Positions 18,001 through 25,040 are shown, counted from the stretch's first letter. The stretch is 30,938 bases of DNA from an uncultured Oscillospiraceae bacterium (GCA_934646175.1 CAKUEI010000007.1:1-30938); one strand, 5' to 3'. The notes: generated from the sequence alone by a model not told the origin. Numbers and translations are program-made.

Positions 18001-21000
18001 GTTCTCGTTAAAGTTCTGGGCGTTATAGTTGGTCAGGCTCATACCGTCCACCATGGTAACGCCGGCGGCCAGGTTTTCCTCTCCCGCCGTCTGGTCCGGC
18101 TGATACTGCGTCAGGATCATGCTTTCACAGTCCCGGCGGTTATAGCCGGAAATGCGCATGTAGCAGATATTGTCCGCGTTCCTGTTGCTGCTGGCCGCCG
18201 TCGTCGGCACCCGGAACACACCGCCGCGCATGTAGTTGTCGTTACTGGTCCAGATGCCGTAGCAGGAAAGCTCGCCGCTGGAATTGCGGTAATAGAAGGT
18301 CAGGCGGAAATAGCCGCTGGCCTGCGTGTTGTAGATGGCATACATCTCGCCGGGGTTCACCGCGATCAGCCGGGTGGTCCAGCTGTTCTGAATATAACTG
18401 TCCCCGGAGGCGCTGAAGTTCATTTGGTCCGTGGCGTCGCCGGTGCTCTTCTTCCCTTGGGCCAGAAGCATGGCCTCCACTGTGGGCTCGGCCTGCTCCG
18501 TCTGGGCGAGATAGGTCTGCAGGGCCGCTTCGCTTCCGTAGTAGAGGTACCGGCTGTTCTGAGAAACGCCATAATAGAAGTCGGTGGAGCTCAGAATGCT
18601 CAGGTTGGTGGTCTTGTCGCCGTTCTCGTCGCGGTAGAGCTGACTGATGCCCTCCAGCGTCAGGGTGCCCTCCACGCTGGCCCCGGTGGTGAAGGTATAG
18701 GCGCAGATGTTGCCCGGCGTATTCTGCAGCGCACTGTCATAGGGCAGTGCGTGGTTTAAGTCCATGGTGTTGCCCTGCCGGTATTTCACAGCATAGAACA
18801 CCATGGTGTACGTCTCGTTATTCTCAAGGCCGGAAAGGCGCAGCTCGTCATAGCCCTCCGCGGAATTGATGTACTGGCTGGCCACGGTGACGCCGCTGCT
18901 GCTCAGAATGCGGACCAGCACATTGTTCCCGCCGCGGTCGGCGTCATCCGGCATGATATTATTCTCGCTGTCCTCGATCTTCAAACCGTACAGCTCGACA
19001 AAGTTGGAGGAGACGAACACGTTTTCAAACTGTACCACCGCGTCCTTGCTGAGGGTGGTGAACTGCAGCTTGTCACCGCTGCCGTTGGTCACGTCGCAGG
19101 CAACGCCACCCTGCTCCGCCTGAGTCAGGAAAGAACCGGTATAGGCCGTATTGCCCTCTAGCGTCAGCAGGGTCTCCAGCGGGGTCCCCTCCGGGCCTTC
19201 CAGGCCGCCGCCCAGCTGAAGGGTCAGCCAGGCGCTGCCCGTGGTGCCCGAGGTGGCCAGCAGATAATCCCATATGGTTTCCGGCGCTGCACCCTGATAA
19301 AGGGGCACTTCGCTTCCCGACAGGGTCATGGTGGTCATCCGCGATTCCCCGTCGTTCATATGCACCGGGATGGAGACGGTCACGCCATCGCGGAAGAAAT
19401 CCTCTGTCAGGCTGATGGGGATCTGCTGCAGCTCTTCCCGGAGGAGGGTGAGGGTCTGCTCCTCCAGCCGACCGTCCCGCTTGAGGGACAGCGTCACCTC
19501 GCTCAGCAGGGGCAGCAGCCGCTCGTCGGCCGCATTCATGTAAAAGGCCGCATCAACGGTATGGTCGGTGATCTTCCGTGCCTCCGAGGTATAGGAGATG
19601 GTGCCCAGGCTGGCCAGCGACACGGTCACGAAGTCGCTGGTGCGCTGCAAGGTCTCGTCCACATGCTGCTTTCCGTCCTGAATGTCGTATCCGCCGCACA
19701 AGACCGCCGCCGTATAGCTCTTCAGGATGCCCAGATTGGTCACGGTCCACTGGGTGGTCACCGTGGTGACTGTCCCATCGGAATTCACCGTCACCGGCAG
19801 GAACTTCTGCCCGGTCACGCGGGTATTTTCGTCATTTGTCAGGTAAGCATCCAGCGGGATGGCGTTTTCCGGCCTTACCTCCGCGCCCTCTTCCACCAGA
19901 TAAAGGCCCGCGACCATTTCACTGCCCATAAAGGCATCGTTTTCGGAATTGGCTGAGGTGGGCGCGTTGTCCGGGTTCTGCCACCGGACCTGGATCCCCA
20001 CGCTGTCCGCCAGCAGGGTGCGCTGAGGTACCTGAATAATCACCGTGGGCTCCTTCATGCAGGTGTGGCCCTGTCCCCGGTCGGACCCGGCGTTCTCCAC
20101 TTCAAACTGATTGCCGTACCGGTCCGTCAGGGTCAGCTCATAGGCGTAGGTATGACCGGAGGACAGCGCGCCCTCCGTTTCCCAATGGCTGAGGGTATAC
20201 CCCTCCCGCAGCAGCAGAAGGGCGTTGGCGTCCATGCGGATCTCGGTAGTCACACTGTTTTCGTCGGTGGCGTGCAGCACCAGCATGTTCACATAGCTTT
20301 CCGCCTTCGACGGGTCTGTGGCCGGGTGATTGCTCACGCTGCCCACCTCCACCGCCATTCCGGTGGCGATGTGGTCAAACTGCAGATCCCGCAGCTGCAG
20401 GCGGTCGCTGAACACCTCCACCGGCGTCTGCCCGGCGGTCTGGCGCGCTTCGTCGTAGAAGGAAAGGCCCAGCCGCCCCAGCTCCTCGAATTTCAGAGTG
20501 CGCACGGGGGTCTCGTTGGTCTTACCCAGCTCGATGGTCACCGTGCGGGGATAATTCAGCTTGTCCGTATAGCGGTACTCCGCGTATACGTGATAGGCAG
20601 TGTCCGGCTTCAGCTGGCCCAGCACCACCTCGCCGGAGGCGGTGATCACCCGGCGCAGAGCAAGGCTTTCCCCGGAATCGGTCACTTCATAGACATAGAT
20701 CTGCACGCCCCCCCGCAGCGCGGCGGACGGGTCGCTCACCGTGGCATCCAGTGTCAGGGCATAGACCCACGGCGTGATGGTGTCGGAAAAGCGCACCGTT
20801 GGCTCTTTATAATCGGGGTTTGTGTCCGGCGCGGGCGCAGGAGCCGGGGCAGGCGCAGGCGTATCAGGGTTGGACGGCGGCGCGGAGGGCTGCTCCACCT
20901 CGCCGGTGGGCGGCTGGGGCAGCTTGCCCGTGGAATCCACCGGGTCCCGGGGCTTGTCGATGGGGTCTTTGCTCTCCTGCTCCGGTTTATCCGTTCCCGG

Positions 21001-21834
21001 AGTGGTCTGGGAGGGAAGCTGTTCCTGCACCCCGGAGGAATGCTCCGGCGTGCCCGTTTCCTCATCTCCGGGCTTCTCCGTCTCCTGGGGCTTTTCGGCT
21101 TCCTTTTCCCAAAGGCCCAGCTTCTCCAAAAATTCCAGGTACTCATAGGTCTCCCCGCCGATGGTGATCTTCGCGCCGCTGCGGACGGTGATCTTCTCGC
21201 CGGTCAGGTTGCCGTTCTGATAGGTATACAGCAGGATGCTGTCCTCGCCGAACACGCAGATGGAGTTCATCGGCAGCCGGGTGTCCGCAAGCAGGCCGCT
21301 CAGGCTGGCCTCCTGGGCCAGCAGATAGCCGCCGTCCACCTTGACCAGAAGCACCCGGTCGATGTCTGCCTGCTGCCGGTCGGCGTTGAACGTGGTGCCT
21401 TCGGAGAGGTACAGGCCCTCATAAGTGCCCAGTACCTCCCAGTTTTCCGTGACCATGCTCAGACTGTCGTCCAGAAAATACAGCAGCTGGCCCTCCCGCG
21501 CGAACACGGGATAGCCGGCGTTGATCTCCGTCTTTTCGTCCCCCACATAGTAGGTGTTTCGGCTTAAACTGCGCACAAAAAGGGCGTCCCCCATGTCTAC
21601 GCTCGCAAGGCAGACATTGCCGGTCTCGCCGCTTTTCAGCAAGCGGCCCAGTTCATCTCCGGAAACGGCGAAGCCGCTCTGCGCCAGATAGCCCGCCTGG
21701 GTAAACTGCGTCAGTCCCAGCGTCAGAAGAACGGCCGCCACCACCAGCGCCGCCAGAAAGGGGATCAGGGGCTTTACGTGAGGTCTCCCCTGACGTTCCT
21801 GTTTCCGTTTCCAATTCTGTTTCTGCCGATCCAT
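9034..21834 (-). CDS. Giant (4266-residue) surface protein with membrane anchors at both ends, GLUG beta-helix repeats and a ConA/LamG-like domain
   Basis: A basic N-terminus and membrane helix (about 22-41) precede a beta-rich membrane-proximal domain (45-230) and a Pro/Glu/Thr-rich spacer with (PA)n (about 240-345). Fibronectin-III-like modules follow (e.g. LKPDTAYHVYAEY). Then come two tandem jelly-roll-like modules (about 1145-1245 and 1280-1380: IPVQGGSIYEL, VLFYDKNYAFLGGY). Three beta-helix blocks carry GLUG-type repeats (about 1488-1700, 2005-2310 and 2590-3180; GGLVGYGQGN, GGIVGYHANG, VGGIAGW), introduced by lead-ins such as SYLVTDDIELTN. A ConA/LamG-like domain (about 3310-3560, VLWLDAKNNTGNGW) precedes a Gly/Asp/Pro-rich linker (4048-4158) and a second membrane helix (about 4228-4252) with the basic tail KRRKLEGKGRNKTNR. 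Positive charges put both ends in the cytoplasm and about 4170 residues outside. No LPXTG site is seen. GGAG lies 7 nt before the ATG. It is the last gene of the F1-like operon; ligand unknown. Confidence 0.85.
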   Translation of the reverse strand: MDRQKQNWKRKQERQGRPHVKPLIPFLAALVVAAVLLTLGLTQFTQAGYLAQSGFAVSGDELGRLLKSGETGNVCLASVDMGDALFVRSLSRNTYYVGDEKTEINAGYPVFAREGQLLYFLDDSLSMVTENWEVLGTYEGLYLSEGTTFNADRQQADIDRVLLVKVDGGYLLAQEASLSGLLADTRLPMNSICVFGEDSILLYTYQNGNLTGEKITVRSGAKITIGGETYEYLEFLEKLGLWEKEAEKPQETEKPGDEETGTPEHSSGVQEQLPSQTTPGTDKPEQESKDPIDKPRDPVDSTGKLPQPPTGEVEQPSAPPSNPDTPAPAPAPAPAPDTNPDYKEPTVRFSDTITPWVYALTLDATVSDPSAALRGGVQIYVYEVTDSGESLALRRVITASGEVVLGQLKPDTAYHVYAEYRYTDKLNYPRTVTIELGKTNETPVRTLKFEELGRLGLSFYDEARQTAGQTPVEVFSDRLQLRDLQFDHIATGMAVEVGSVSNHPATDPSKAESYVNMLVLHATDENSVTTEIRMDANALLLLREGYTLSHWETEGALSSGHTYAYELTLTDRYGNQFEVENAGSDRGQGHTCMKEPTVIIQVPQRTLLADSVGIQVRWQNPDNAPTSANSENDAFMGSEMVAGLYLVEEGAEVRPENAIPLDAYLTNDENTRVTGQKFLPVTVNSDGTVTTVTTQWTVTNLGILKSYTAAVLCGGYDIQDGKQHVDETLQRTSDFVTVSLASLGTISYTSEARKITDHTVDAAFYMNAADERLLPLLSEVTLSLKRDGRLEEQTLTLLREELQQIPISLTEDFFRDGVTVSIPVHMNDGESRMTTMTLSGSEVPLYQGAAPETIWDYLLATSGTTGSAWLTLQLGGGLEGPEGTPLETLLTLEGNTAYTGSFLTQAEQGGVACDVTNGSGDKLQFTTLSKDAVVQFENVFVSSNFVELYGLKIEDSENNIMPDDADRGGNNVLVRILSSSGVTVASQYINSAEGYDELRLSGLENNETYTMVFYAVKYRQGNTMDLNHALPYDSALQNTPGNICAYTFTTGASVEGTLTLEGISQLYRDENGDKTTNLSILSSTDFYYGVSQNSRYLYYGSEAALQTYLAQTEQAEPTVEAMLLAQGKKSTGDATDQMNFSASGDSYIQNSWTTRLIAVNPGEMYAIYNTQASGYFRLTFYYRNSSGELSCYGIWTSNDNYMRGGVFRVPTTAASSNRNADNICYMRISGYNRRDCESMILTQYQPDQTAGEENLAAGVTMVDGMSLTNYNAQNFNENYAFTEDYIPVQGGSIYELRGRDINCPDDQALDARASSYSYVLFYDKNYAFLGGYDLCNQRALIKAPFGAAYCRFNVLKNASQKLDMSGVSMKRYYSALSDQYRVDLRAILNDQSEQSILLNGTYTVTLYSTAHSVADSDDLTAQTYVQLGDEQQFEVTESDLTQEGLRVWKDLAFENLNPGMGFRAELHIQPYGWNNSVLLDTVYFTTNRVTHIISDEAGLRAIRNDPAGSYLVTDDIELTNATSYLLSSDRPFTGTIDFQGHTLTTECFTPMFYRISESGVVKNLVMNYNATAASTLNYQSTTGALAVYNYGTLQNIIVHYRPDNQAYGIDVRYSGGICRFNYGTIDGFMVQMMKDVHVYDNFGGVCQENYGTISNGYVCADKVTDENGTVRDARVIHVREDASGNILSTQTPYVGLCVGNNGARATIENVFVLGDLVIQSADASTDYSNADWLSTKPEEAQYYETSTTNTDTAAILAGSNAGVLRNAFTVGDRLDCVPYAPGGAQYSYMLDRGPAVATVNGRYSAENLTYFSASPAAYSQRSSSNGTIGTYNRAGKKESLYDYTWYESVLGADETRFTIRDNVDEGYYPQLVLPDCFPAGTQPLIPISDAVGGQVEVLSNQVRLQGVDQALVTVNLKFPYAASGAQVTELQVVDRNNAPISCEVLSQRSVGDSYLVDVLLSLPENGSALADSSYTITSVRWTGGIQNFAGTAGEREVSADFWRRISSVDDWKTYLSGSASYIYGNYWLTADLDFSASATYKDWYCGQRFYGKLDGGIYETESAALTDSAGNPILSREGETRTILIRKDLTGMRTISGVGNTDSSGNWSRDRDGTYRGSLIMYCYGTMENLVFRDFYSVINSGTVNNTVNSNYAGVVAQSLAGSKIENCHVRNSTFYGSYMLGGLVGYGQGNTLRNSSARNVRVYNYRPATGTYNVYTGGLFGYLTGGMVDACFAADVTVEAKNIYNSYGVGALGGYTNASVVQDCYSTGTVDCSGSYVGGILGRMEGSGQVTGCWSAVSVSTVADYAGGIVGYHANGILTNNYTASTVVTQSLAASSVHRICSNVAYHETDRHDNYAFEGQYLTYTKTVSGDGDGTSPAESPYQFGTWDQTDGATALLSVEQLKQPAVWSTLIGVGSVYDLSGSAAVGGASGGTSGSRVADGWMPKLVNADSGQLLYDQPDVEVGQLSESVLTKISVGAPYNESFTVQLGLFSSAYDDITAVPFDELADWDHMEITGGTISDVQDARATQIDGKTGRAFQFTVKYGDSAGEKGHYLDSYILTLKVYHPDGTTELLQVRISLNQPVYRMIYSMEDWDNFFSNPNYAQTFENVMIGWPASGGNIDFTQETSYSRNHDGEHVINVKVNRLCGEKKASGACPEIFGLDKVFHVNSQNLINQAVTEVADLTFRDISLVTDATHGGDYKGVIGQMQGNLTSVTFRNITVDGGTSNYVGCVGGLWGTADGVTVENVDIRTANTYVGGLAGYAYSSSTLKDVTARATDGKRNTVTSSNGTQVGGIAGHLDGIGSDLTVMDTDVSAKSYAGGAIGFAQSNGGRPSERKLEHVTVGSPDETSSTPGVLLTSDGTAQPSVTVVSIEPQNGNATAERRYFGGVAGHGGSQNMRDLNVYNTLVEMMTPMPNEADTGDYSYYVGGVFGNGGDGARECSIKNVTVASYGGWCGGITGSSTGMYHTVEDSVIYSASENSKYVGGISGYGGGIGRGLVKHSVIAGATHVGGIVGQQNGWTRECGVVDTIVLGKENVGGIAGWDNYYHSYDNYVTATLDDAGNPCETEVTKAMLPRRSGFTGSTYTGSYISGETNVGGLLGKFTGVYVDNSYVSQGVTVRGTENVGGAVGQAYGWYSDSTWVTTNVYVRRLAFGGTVTGETNVGGILGQFTHSGGTAKNNTATALNSSSYGWLVTGTVQGNRNYGFLTGQWKELPAGTEPQYPNNCRVYESAVCGTKTAAQTYGNDRRYDAQPWASDLYLQTLTVSAEDLSDPSMYYLGAASTGGGMGWYRNTWSDEAMNALYTGNTDSPADFASYSGGIAKDDLVLWLDAKNNTGNGWTDKESTVWKDLSSSGNNAVLTWNDKKSGSALSFGEKWDYMQWAHGGLEFYNNTRGYYAELEKSLSPYLQSGYTVEMIYTFQSPKYSGNNSALSWEEGSVTGGFLASYNNNYGYGAIYYTINAAGTGTNGTWIRGAADTVSGSLSRTASYTAGDLSADGRGTLRYYVNGGKAAEGTGTVSFRNTSDMRWQIGRGVGSGGYMMRIFGIRVYNRQLTDEELQQNAAYDSWYYFGGSRPESAKSADTSLSLSSGGTLVRSENGGLNGELVTAGYTDGEAGLGSRGYYYVTDGNGHNSPVYQKGSPSYGLLLRTVNLDNEYYGTTAYRNVRGQEGRDENGALYDGDDNLYYGGFRVPDAAMRSWDGTTVSYAMEEPVDLLPDVTAYASGADTVNLELTGDAPEGLAYTVETDGQTVLSGVWPSDSRTLTMTWDFQTAFTLTLTLEDETESSEWWETDLNRTVMTYGDGYWYLYEDECLNDRGEALSCGTVVNMMNGRVLTETGAVVDAASGQQLGTVTPFTLTDPTPLWSGTLNGETVKSFGTYTLCAASTLETQMVVKGENVYTMPGSDLTVGSFLTDAYGGKSYTTVLTSAGTLVDLSDKPVYPEEFTATGIAETSSTLGYSGHKLLVRYQNSRLVAFDYLTGETDDVRSKAQETTFWNYLLSSLTVGNGDHSTWKNGAQMGLASLNYQTALEQDPALQEAWKQLLIAGNGTVETDGDHQGQTDENAPGGVDGASPGGTDADGSGNDTVLPGQTAAPGADAVDGDGIPAEQPGETVDGEAGGEQAPDAAPEATVPPEEDAPSDADRQPQQSSDKVELSGTNGGTTELKTRFVTVYDKETGTAAVYSLQELLTKPEKERIAENDRAEELKQQGFQVTLSSQRQQAPSRVEANGLLLVIVTAAAAVVLLLAAAVLKRRKLEGKGRNKTNR
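20829..20863 (-). repeat. Short Pro-Ala repeat tract in the giant protein
   Basis: A run of GCGGGC-like hexamers encodes a (Pro-Ala)n segment of about ten residues at the end of the acidic Pro-rich spacer of the giant protein. It lies just before the first fibronectin-like module. It probably forms a stiff extended linker across the cell wall. Confidence 0.7.
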
Positions 21835-21867
21835 AGGGAGACTCCTCTCTTCGGTTTTCCCGGATGA

Positions 21868-22605
21868 TCAATCTTTCCCGGTCACATCCGGCAGGACGGA
21901 CGGTCCCGCCGCCAGCAGCTTCTGTGTGCCGCTTCGGTCGGTAAAGATGCTGGCGCCGAAATTCAGCTGCCACCCCGCCGAAGACTGCGCCGACGCGCTT
22001 TTCGCGCCGGCCAGCTGCGTCATGTTTTCCCGGTCATATTCATAAATGCGCACCATTCCGTCACTGTAGGAGAAAAAGGAGAAGGGGGACAGCGCAAAGC
22101 GCTTTCCGTCCGCCTCTGCCTCGGTCTGCTCCAGCAGGACATAGGTGCCCTTTCCGTCGCTCAAAAATCCGCCGGTCAGTCGGATCTCTTTTTTCCCGAT
22201 GGTACACCAGATGCCGCCCTGATCCATGGTCAGCACCGACAAGGCCGGAATACGCCATTCCCCGCCGGTGTCCGGGTCCAGCCACGACATGTCCGACGGC
22301 AGGATCAGCCCCGCCCGCCCGGCAAAGTAAATGGGGCTGGGGTCGCCCTCGGTCTGGACGCCGTCCGCCTCAAAGCGCACCTGATATTTCCCCAAGGTCA
22401 CCTTGGTTTTGGTGTCATATTCCGCCTTCTGCGCCGTGAAATACTGATAGGCCGGCTCCTGCAGCGTGAGGCTGGTCTCGCGCTGCATAAACCGCAGCAC
22501 CATCAGCACCACAAGGCACGCCAGCACGATCAAAAGCAGCGGAAGCCACTTTTTCAGCCCTTCCGCCTGCCTGTGTGTTCCGTTATTCGATCTCGCCCGT
22601 TTCAT
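21868..22605 (-). CDS. Single-pass extracytoplasmic protein of the F1-like locus, unknown family
   Basis: The 245-residue protein has a basic N-terminus (KRARSNNGTHRQ), one membrane helix (about 20-38) and a beta-rich extracellular part of about 205 residues, with no cleavage or sorting motif. Its outer domain, with SPIYFAGRAGLIL, GEWRIPALSVL, GTYVLLEQ and DGMVRIYEYDRENM, follows the same order of motifs as the membrane-proximal domains of the giant protein (GYPVFAREGQLLYF, NWEVLGTYEGLYL, DSILLYTYQNGNL) and of the 571-residue protein. I infer the three are related. The ATG at 22605 is preferred to a TTG at 22608. It overlaps the end of the upstream gene by 23 nt and lies 33 nt before the giant gene. 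I do not recognise a named family. Confidence 0.75.
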   Translation of the reverse strand: MKRARSNNGTHRQAEGLKKWLPLLLIVLACLVVLMVLRFMQRETSLTLQEPAYQYFTAQKAEYDTKTKVTLGKYQVRFEADGVQTEGDPSPIYFAGRAGLILPSDMSWLDPDTGGEWRIPALSVLTMDQGGIWCTIGKKEIRLTGGFLSDGKGTYVLLEQTEAEADGKRFALSPFSFFSYSDGMVRIYEYDRENMTQLAGAKSASAQSSAGWQLNFGASIFTDRSGTQKLLAAGPSVLPDVTGKD

Positions 22606-23122
22606 CAAAGCTGTTCCTTTCTGCGGAGATCACCATGACCTCCCGCACCAGAATGGCAAACGCCGCCGCAATCAGGAAGACGACCAGCAGCCAATACACC
22701 GCGCGCACGCCGGTATCGCTGCGGATCTCTCTGAGGTAGCGCAGCAGTATGCCGCCCACCGCCATGCCGCCCACGGTCAAAGCGGCGCTGGCCGCTTCGT
22801 TCACCAGCATCTTGACCCCCGGATGCAGGAGAAACACCACCGCCGCCAGCACCAGCAGCATCCAGCGATGCATGGCCGTGCCCTCTTTGGCAAGCAGCAG
22901 CGTCCCCGCGAAAAATGCAAACTTCACCCAGGCCACAGCCAGATGGACAAGACTGCGCCCCTCAAGGCCCACGAACAGCGCCGTCTCCTGGCTTTTCCGG
23001 CAGCGAACAGAGAGTTTTCTCATGCGGACGGAAAAGATCACATAGGCCAGCACGCTCAGCACCACGGCAGCAAGCGCCGCCGGGCGCAGCTCGATCATAA
23101 GCGCCACCAGTTCCTCTTTCAT
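22583..23122 (-). CDS. Multi-pass membrane protein of the F1-like locus, unknown family
   Basis: The 179-residue protein has about five membrane helices (roughly 14-31, 60-78, 87-100, 110-128 and 141-160). Between the first two is a very basic cytoplasmic loop (RMRKLSVRCRKSQ) and the C-terminus is acidic (SFDETGEIE). It is the only multi-pass membrane protein in the visible operon besides the c-like proteolipid, so it is the one candidate for a membrane stator or channel part. It does not show the conserved helix with essential Arg of F-type subunit a. Arg128 at the end of helix 4 (GGILLRYLREIR) is the nearest thing, and this is not persuasive. Its start overlaps the stop of the 113-residue gene by 4 nt. 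No family recognised. Confidence 0.7.
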   Translation of the reverse strand: MKEELVALMIELRPAALAAVVLSVLAYVIFSVRMRKLSVRCRKSQETALFVGLEGRSLVHLAVAWVKFAFFAGTLLLAKEGTAMHRWMLLVLAAVVFLLHPGVKMLVNEAASAALTVGGMAVGGILLRYLREIRSDTGVRAVYWLLVVFLIAAAFAILVREVMVISAERNSFDETGEIE

Positions 23123-23460
23123 ACCGTCTCCTCTTCCGCCTTGTCGTCCTGCTCGGGGAGGTATTCCTCGATCAGAAGGGAAAATTCGTTGCTGCGGTGC
23201 AGGTAAAAGCCCTTGACCCGGCCCAGCCGGATCTGGTCGGTATCGGTCACCAGCTCCACCGTTCCGCGCACGCTGCCCATGGCCGGATAGTAATCCTCCA
23301 TGATCAGCAGGGAGTATTCCTTGCTGTGGATCCGCACAAGGCGAACGGAATCATAGACCCGCAGGCCGTGCTCAAAGTCGGACACCCGCACCTGGATCCT
23401 TCCGCGGCTCTCGCTGTCCTCCGTGCGTTTCCGGGCGCTCCGGTCCACTTCCTTTGCCAT
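23119..23460 (-). CDS. Small beta-rich protein in the epsilon-subunit position
   Basis: The 113-residue protein has charged termini around a predicted beta-rich core (residues 21-103). Two similar strand segments, KEYSLLIMEDYYP (47-59) and NEFSLLIEEYLPE (91-103), suggest an internal pseudo-repeat. It follows the beta-like gene by 20 nt, which is exactly where atpC (epsilon) stands in a canonical atp operon. Its length would fit the epsilon N-terminal beta-sandwich without the C-terminal helical hairpin. Sequence resemblance to epsilon is too weak to claim homology; the position is the main argument. There is no membrane segment, so it should be cytoplasmic. GGAGAG lies about 9 nt before the ATG. 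Confidence 0.65.
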   Translation of the reverse strand: MAKEVDRSARKRTEDSESRGRIQVRVSDFEHGLRVYDSVRLVRIHSKEYSLLIMEDYYPAMGSVRGTVELVTDTDQIRLGRVKGFYLHRSNEFSLLIEEYLPEQDDKAEEETV

Positions 23461-23480
23461 GTTTCTCTCTCCTTCTGCAA

Positions 23481-25040
23481 TCAGATGCAGCCTCTCGCCT
23501 TTCCGATATACAGGAAGCGCGCCTCATCCGTTTCATCATACACGCCGGTCAAAATGTCTTCCACGTCGTCCAGAATGTCGCCGATCTCCACAAACTGTCC
23601 GGGAATTCCGGTGAACTGCTCCGCCACGAACATGGGCTGGCTGAAGTAATTGCGCAGCTTTCTGGAGCGATAGAAAATATGCTGATCTTCCAGTGAAAGC
23701 TCGTCAATGCCGATCAGGGCCACGATCTCTTCCAGCTCTTCATAGCGGGAAAGGAAGCGCACCGCTTCCTCCGCCAGATGGCAGTGGCGCTTGCCCATAT
23801 CCTCCTCATTGAGGAGCTTGGACTTAGTCTGGAATACGTTGATGGCGGGGTAAAGGCCCTTTTCCGCCACCTTACGGTCCAGTACCACCTGCCCGTCCAG
23901 ATGCTGAAGGATGGCATGCACGGCGGCGTCATTCAAGTCGTCGGCGGGGATGTAAATGGCCTGGAACGAGGTGATTGCGCCGGTGGGGGCGGAGTTGATG
24001 CGCTCCTCGATCTCCGCGATCTCGGAGAGCATAGTGGTGGAATAGCCGTTGTCGATGGGCAGATGGCCCAGCTCGGCGGAAATTTCGGAGCTTGCCTGAA
24101 TGTAGCGGTAAATGTTGTCGATGAACAGCAGCACATCCTGATTCTTCTCATCCCGGAGGTACTCTGCCATGGTCAGGCCACCGTAAACGCTGCGGGAGCG
24201 GGCCATAGAGTTCTCGCCCATCTGGCCGAACACCATGGAGATCTTGTCCATCAGGTCGCCTTCCACCATTTCGTCATAGAGCTCGCGGCCCTCGCGGGAG
24301 CGCTCGCCCACGCCGACGAAAATGGAGTTAGACTTCAGGTTGGTGTAGACGTTGTGGATCAGCTCTTTGATCAGCACCGTCTTGCCCACGCCTGCGCCGC
24401 CCAGAAGGCCCATCTTGAAGCCCCGGCGCATGGGGGCGAAGAAGTCCAGCACCTTGATGCCCGTCCACAGGATGTCGCCGTCGATGCGGATCTCGTCCAT
24501 GCCAAGGCTCTTGCTGTAAACATTGCGGCGGGCGGGGGCCTTCACTTCGGTCCCGTCGATGGTCTCGCCGTAGGGGTTAAAGACCTTGCCCAAAATATCA
24601 TCGGAATAGGGCACCTGCAGTCCGCCCTCCTGGAGGGTGACCTCCACGCCCCGGCGCAGGCCGTTCACCTGGTCGAAAGGCACAGTCACGGCAAGGCTTC
24701 CATCCAGCTGCGCCACCTCAAAGCGATAGGTGCGGCCGCCGCACTGGCAGATCAGAATGTCCTTATGGCGCACCGGCTTGCTCAGCAGCACCTCCACCTT
24801 CAGGCTGGAGACCGAGATGATGCGGCCCACGCTGTCGCCTTCTGCGGCGGCGGGCATGTCCTTCTTTCCGATGTGGGAAAGTCTGCGGCGCACGACGGGG
24901 CTTTCCGTCCTCTTCTCAGGCGCTGCAGGCGCAGGCGAAGCAGCCGGGGAGGGCGCGTTGCCCGCTGCCTCTGCCCCCGTCTGAAAGGAACTGATGAAAT
25001 CCAGCGCCGGGTTGCTCTTTTTGAATTTATTGCTCTCCAT
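23481..25040 (-). CDS. F1-ATPase beta-like catalytic subunit with N-terminal Pro/Ala-rich extension
   Basis: The 519-residue protein aligns along its length with F1 beta: Walker A GGAGVGKT (214-221), the catalytic-Glu motif GERSREGRELYDEM (Glu246), Walker B LLFIDNI (Asp308), then ITSFQAIYIPADDLNDAA, VLDRKVAEKGLYPA and SQPMFVAEQFTG. The loop that pushes on gamma reads DELSLED (446-452) against the canonical DELSEED. All visible catalytic residues are kept, so ATP hydrolysis is expected. It differs from housekeeping beta by about 65 extra N-terminal residues, including an Ala/Pro-rich stretch and a basic segment (RRRLSHIGKK), and by many divergences (NVFQTKSKLL for DPLDSTSRIL). It starts inside the end of the ParA-like gene (14-nt overlap) with GGAGGAG upstream. 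It is the main catalytic subunit of the proposed machine. Confidence 0.93.
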   Translation of the reverse strand: MESNKFKKSNPALDFISSFQTGAEAAGNAPSPAASPAPAAPEKRTESPVVRRRLSHIGKKDMPAAAEGDSVGRIISVSSLKVEVLLSKPVRHKDILICQCGGRTYRFEVAQLDGSLAVTVPFDQVNGLRRGVEVTLQEGGLQVPYSDDILGKVFNPYGETIDGTEVKAPARRNVYSKSLGMDEIRIDGDILWTGIKVLDFFAPMRRGFKMGLLGGAGVGKTVLIKELIHNVYTNLKSNSIFVGVGERSREGRELYDEMVEGDLMDKISMVFGQMGENSMARSRSVYGGLTMAEYLRDEKNQDVLLFIDNIYRYIQASSEISAELGHLPIDNGYSTTMLSEIAEIEERINSAPTGAITSFQAIYIPADDLNDAAVHAILQHLDGQVVLDRKVAEKGLYPAINVFQTKSKLLNEEDMGKRHCHLAEEAVRFLSRYEELEEIVALIGIDELSLEDQHIFYRSRKLRNYFSQPMFVAEQFTGIPGQFVEIGDILDDVEDILTGVYDETDEARFLYIGKARGCI

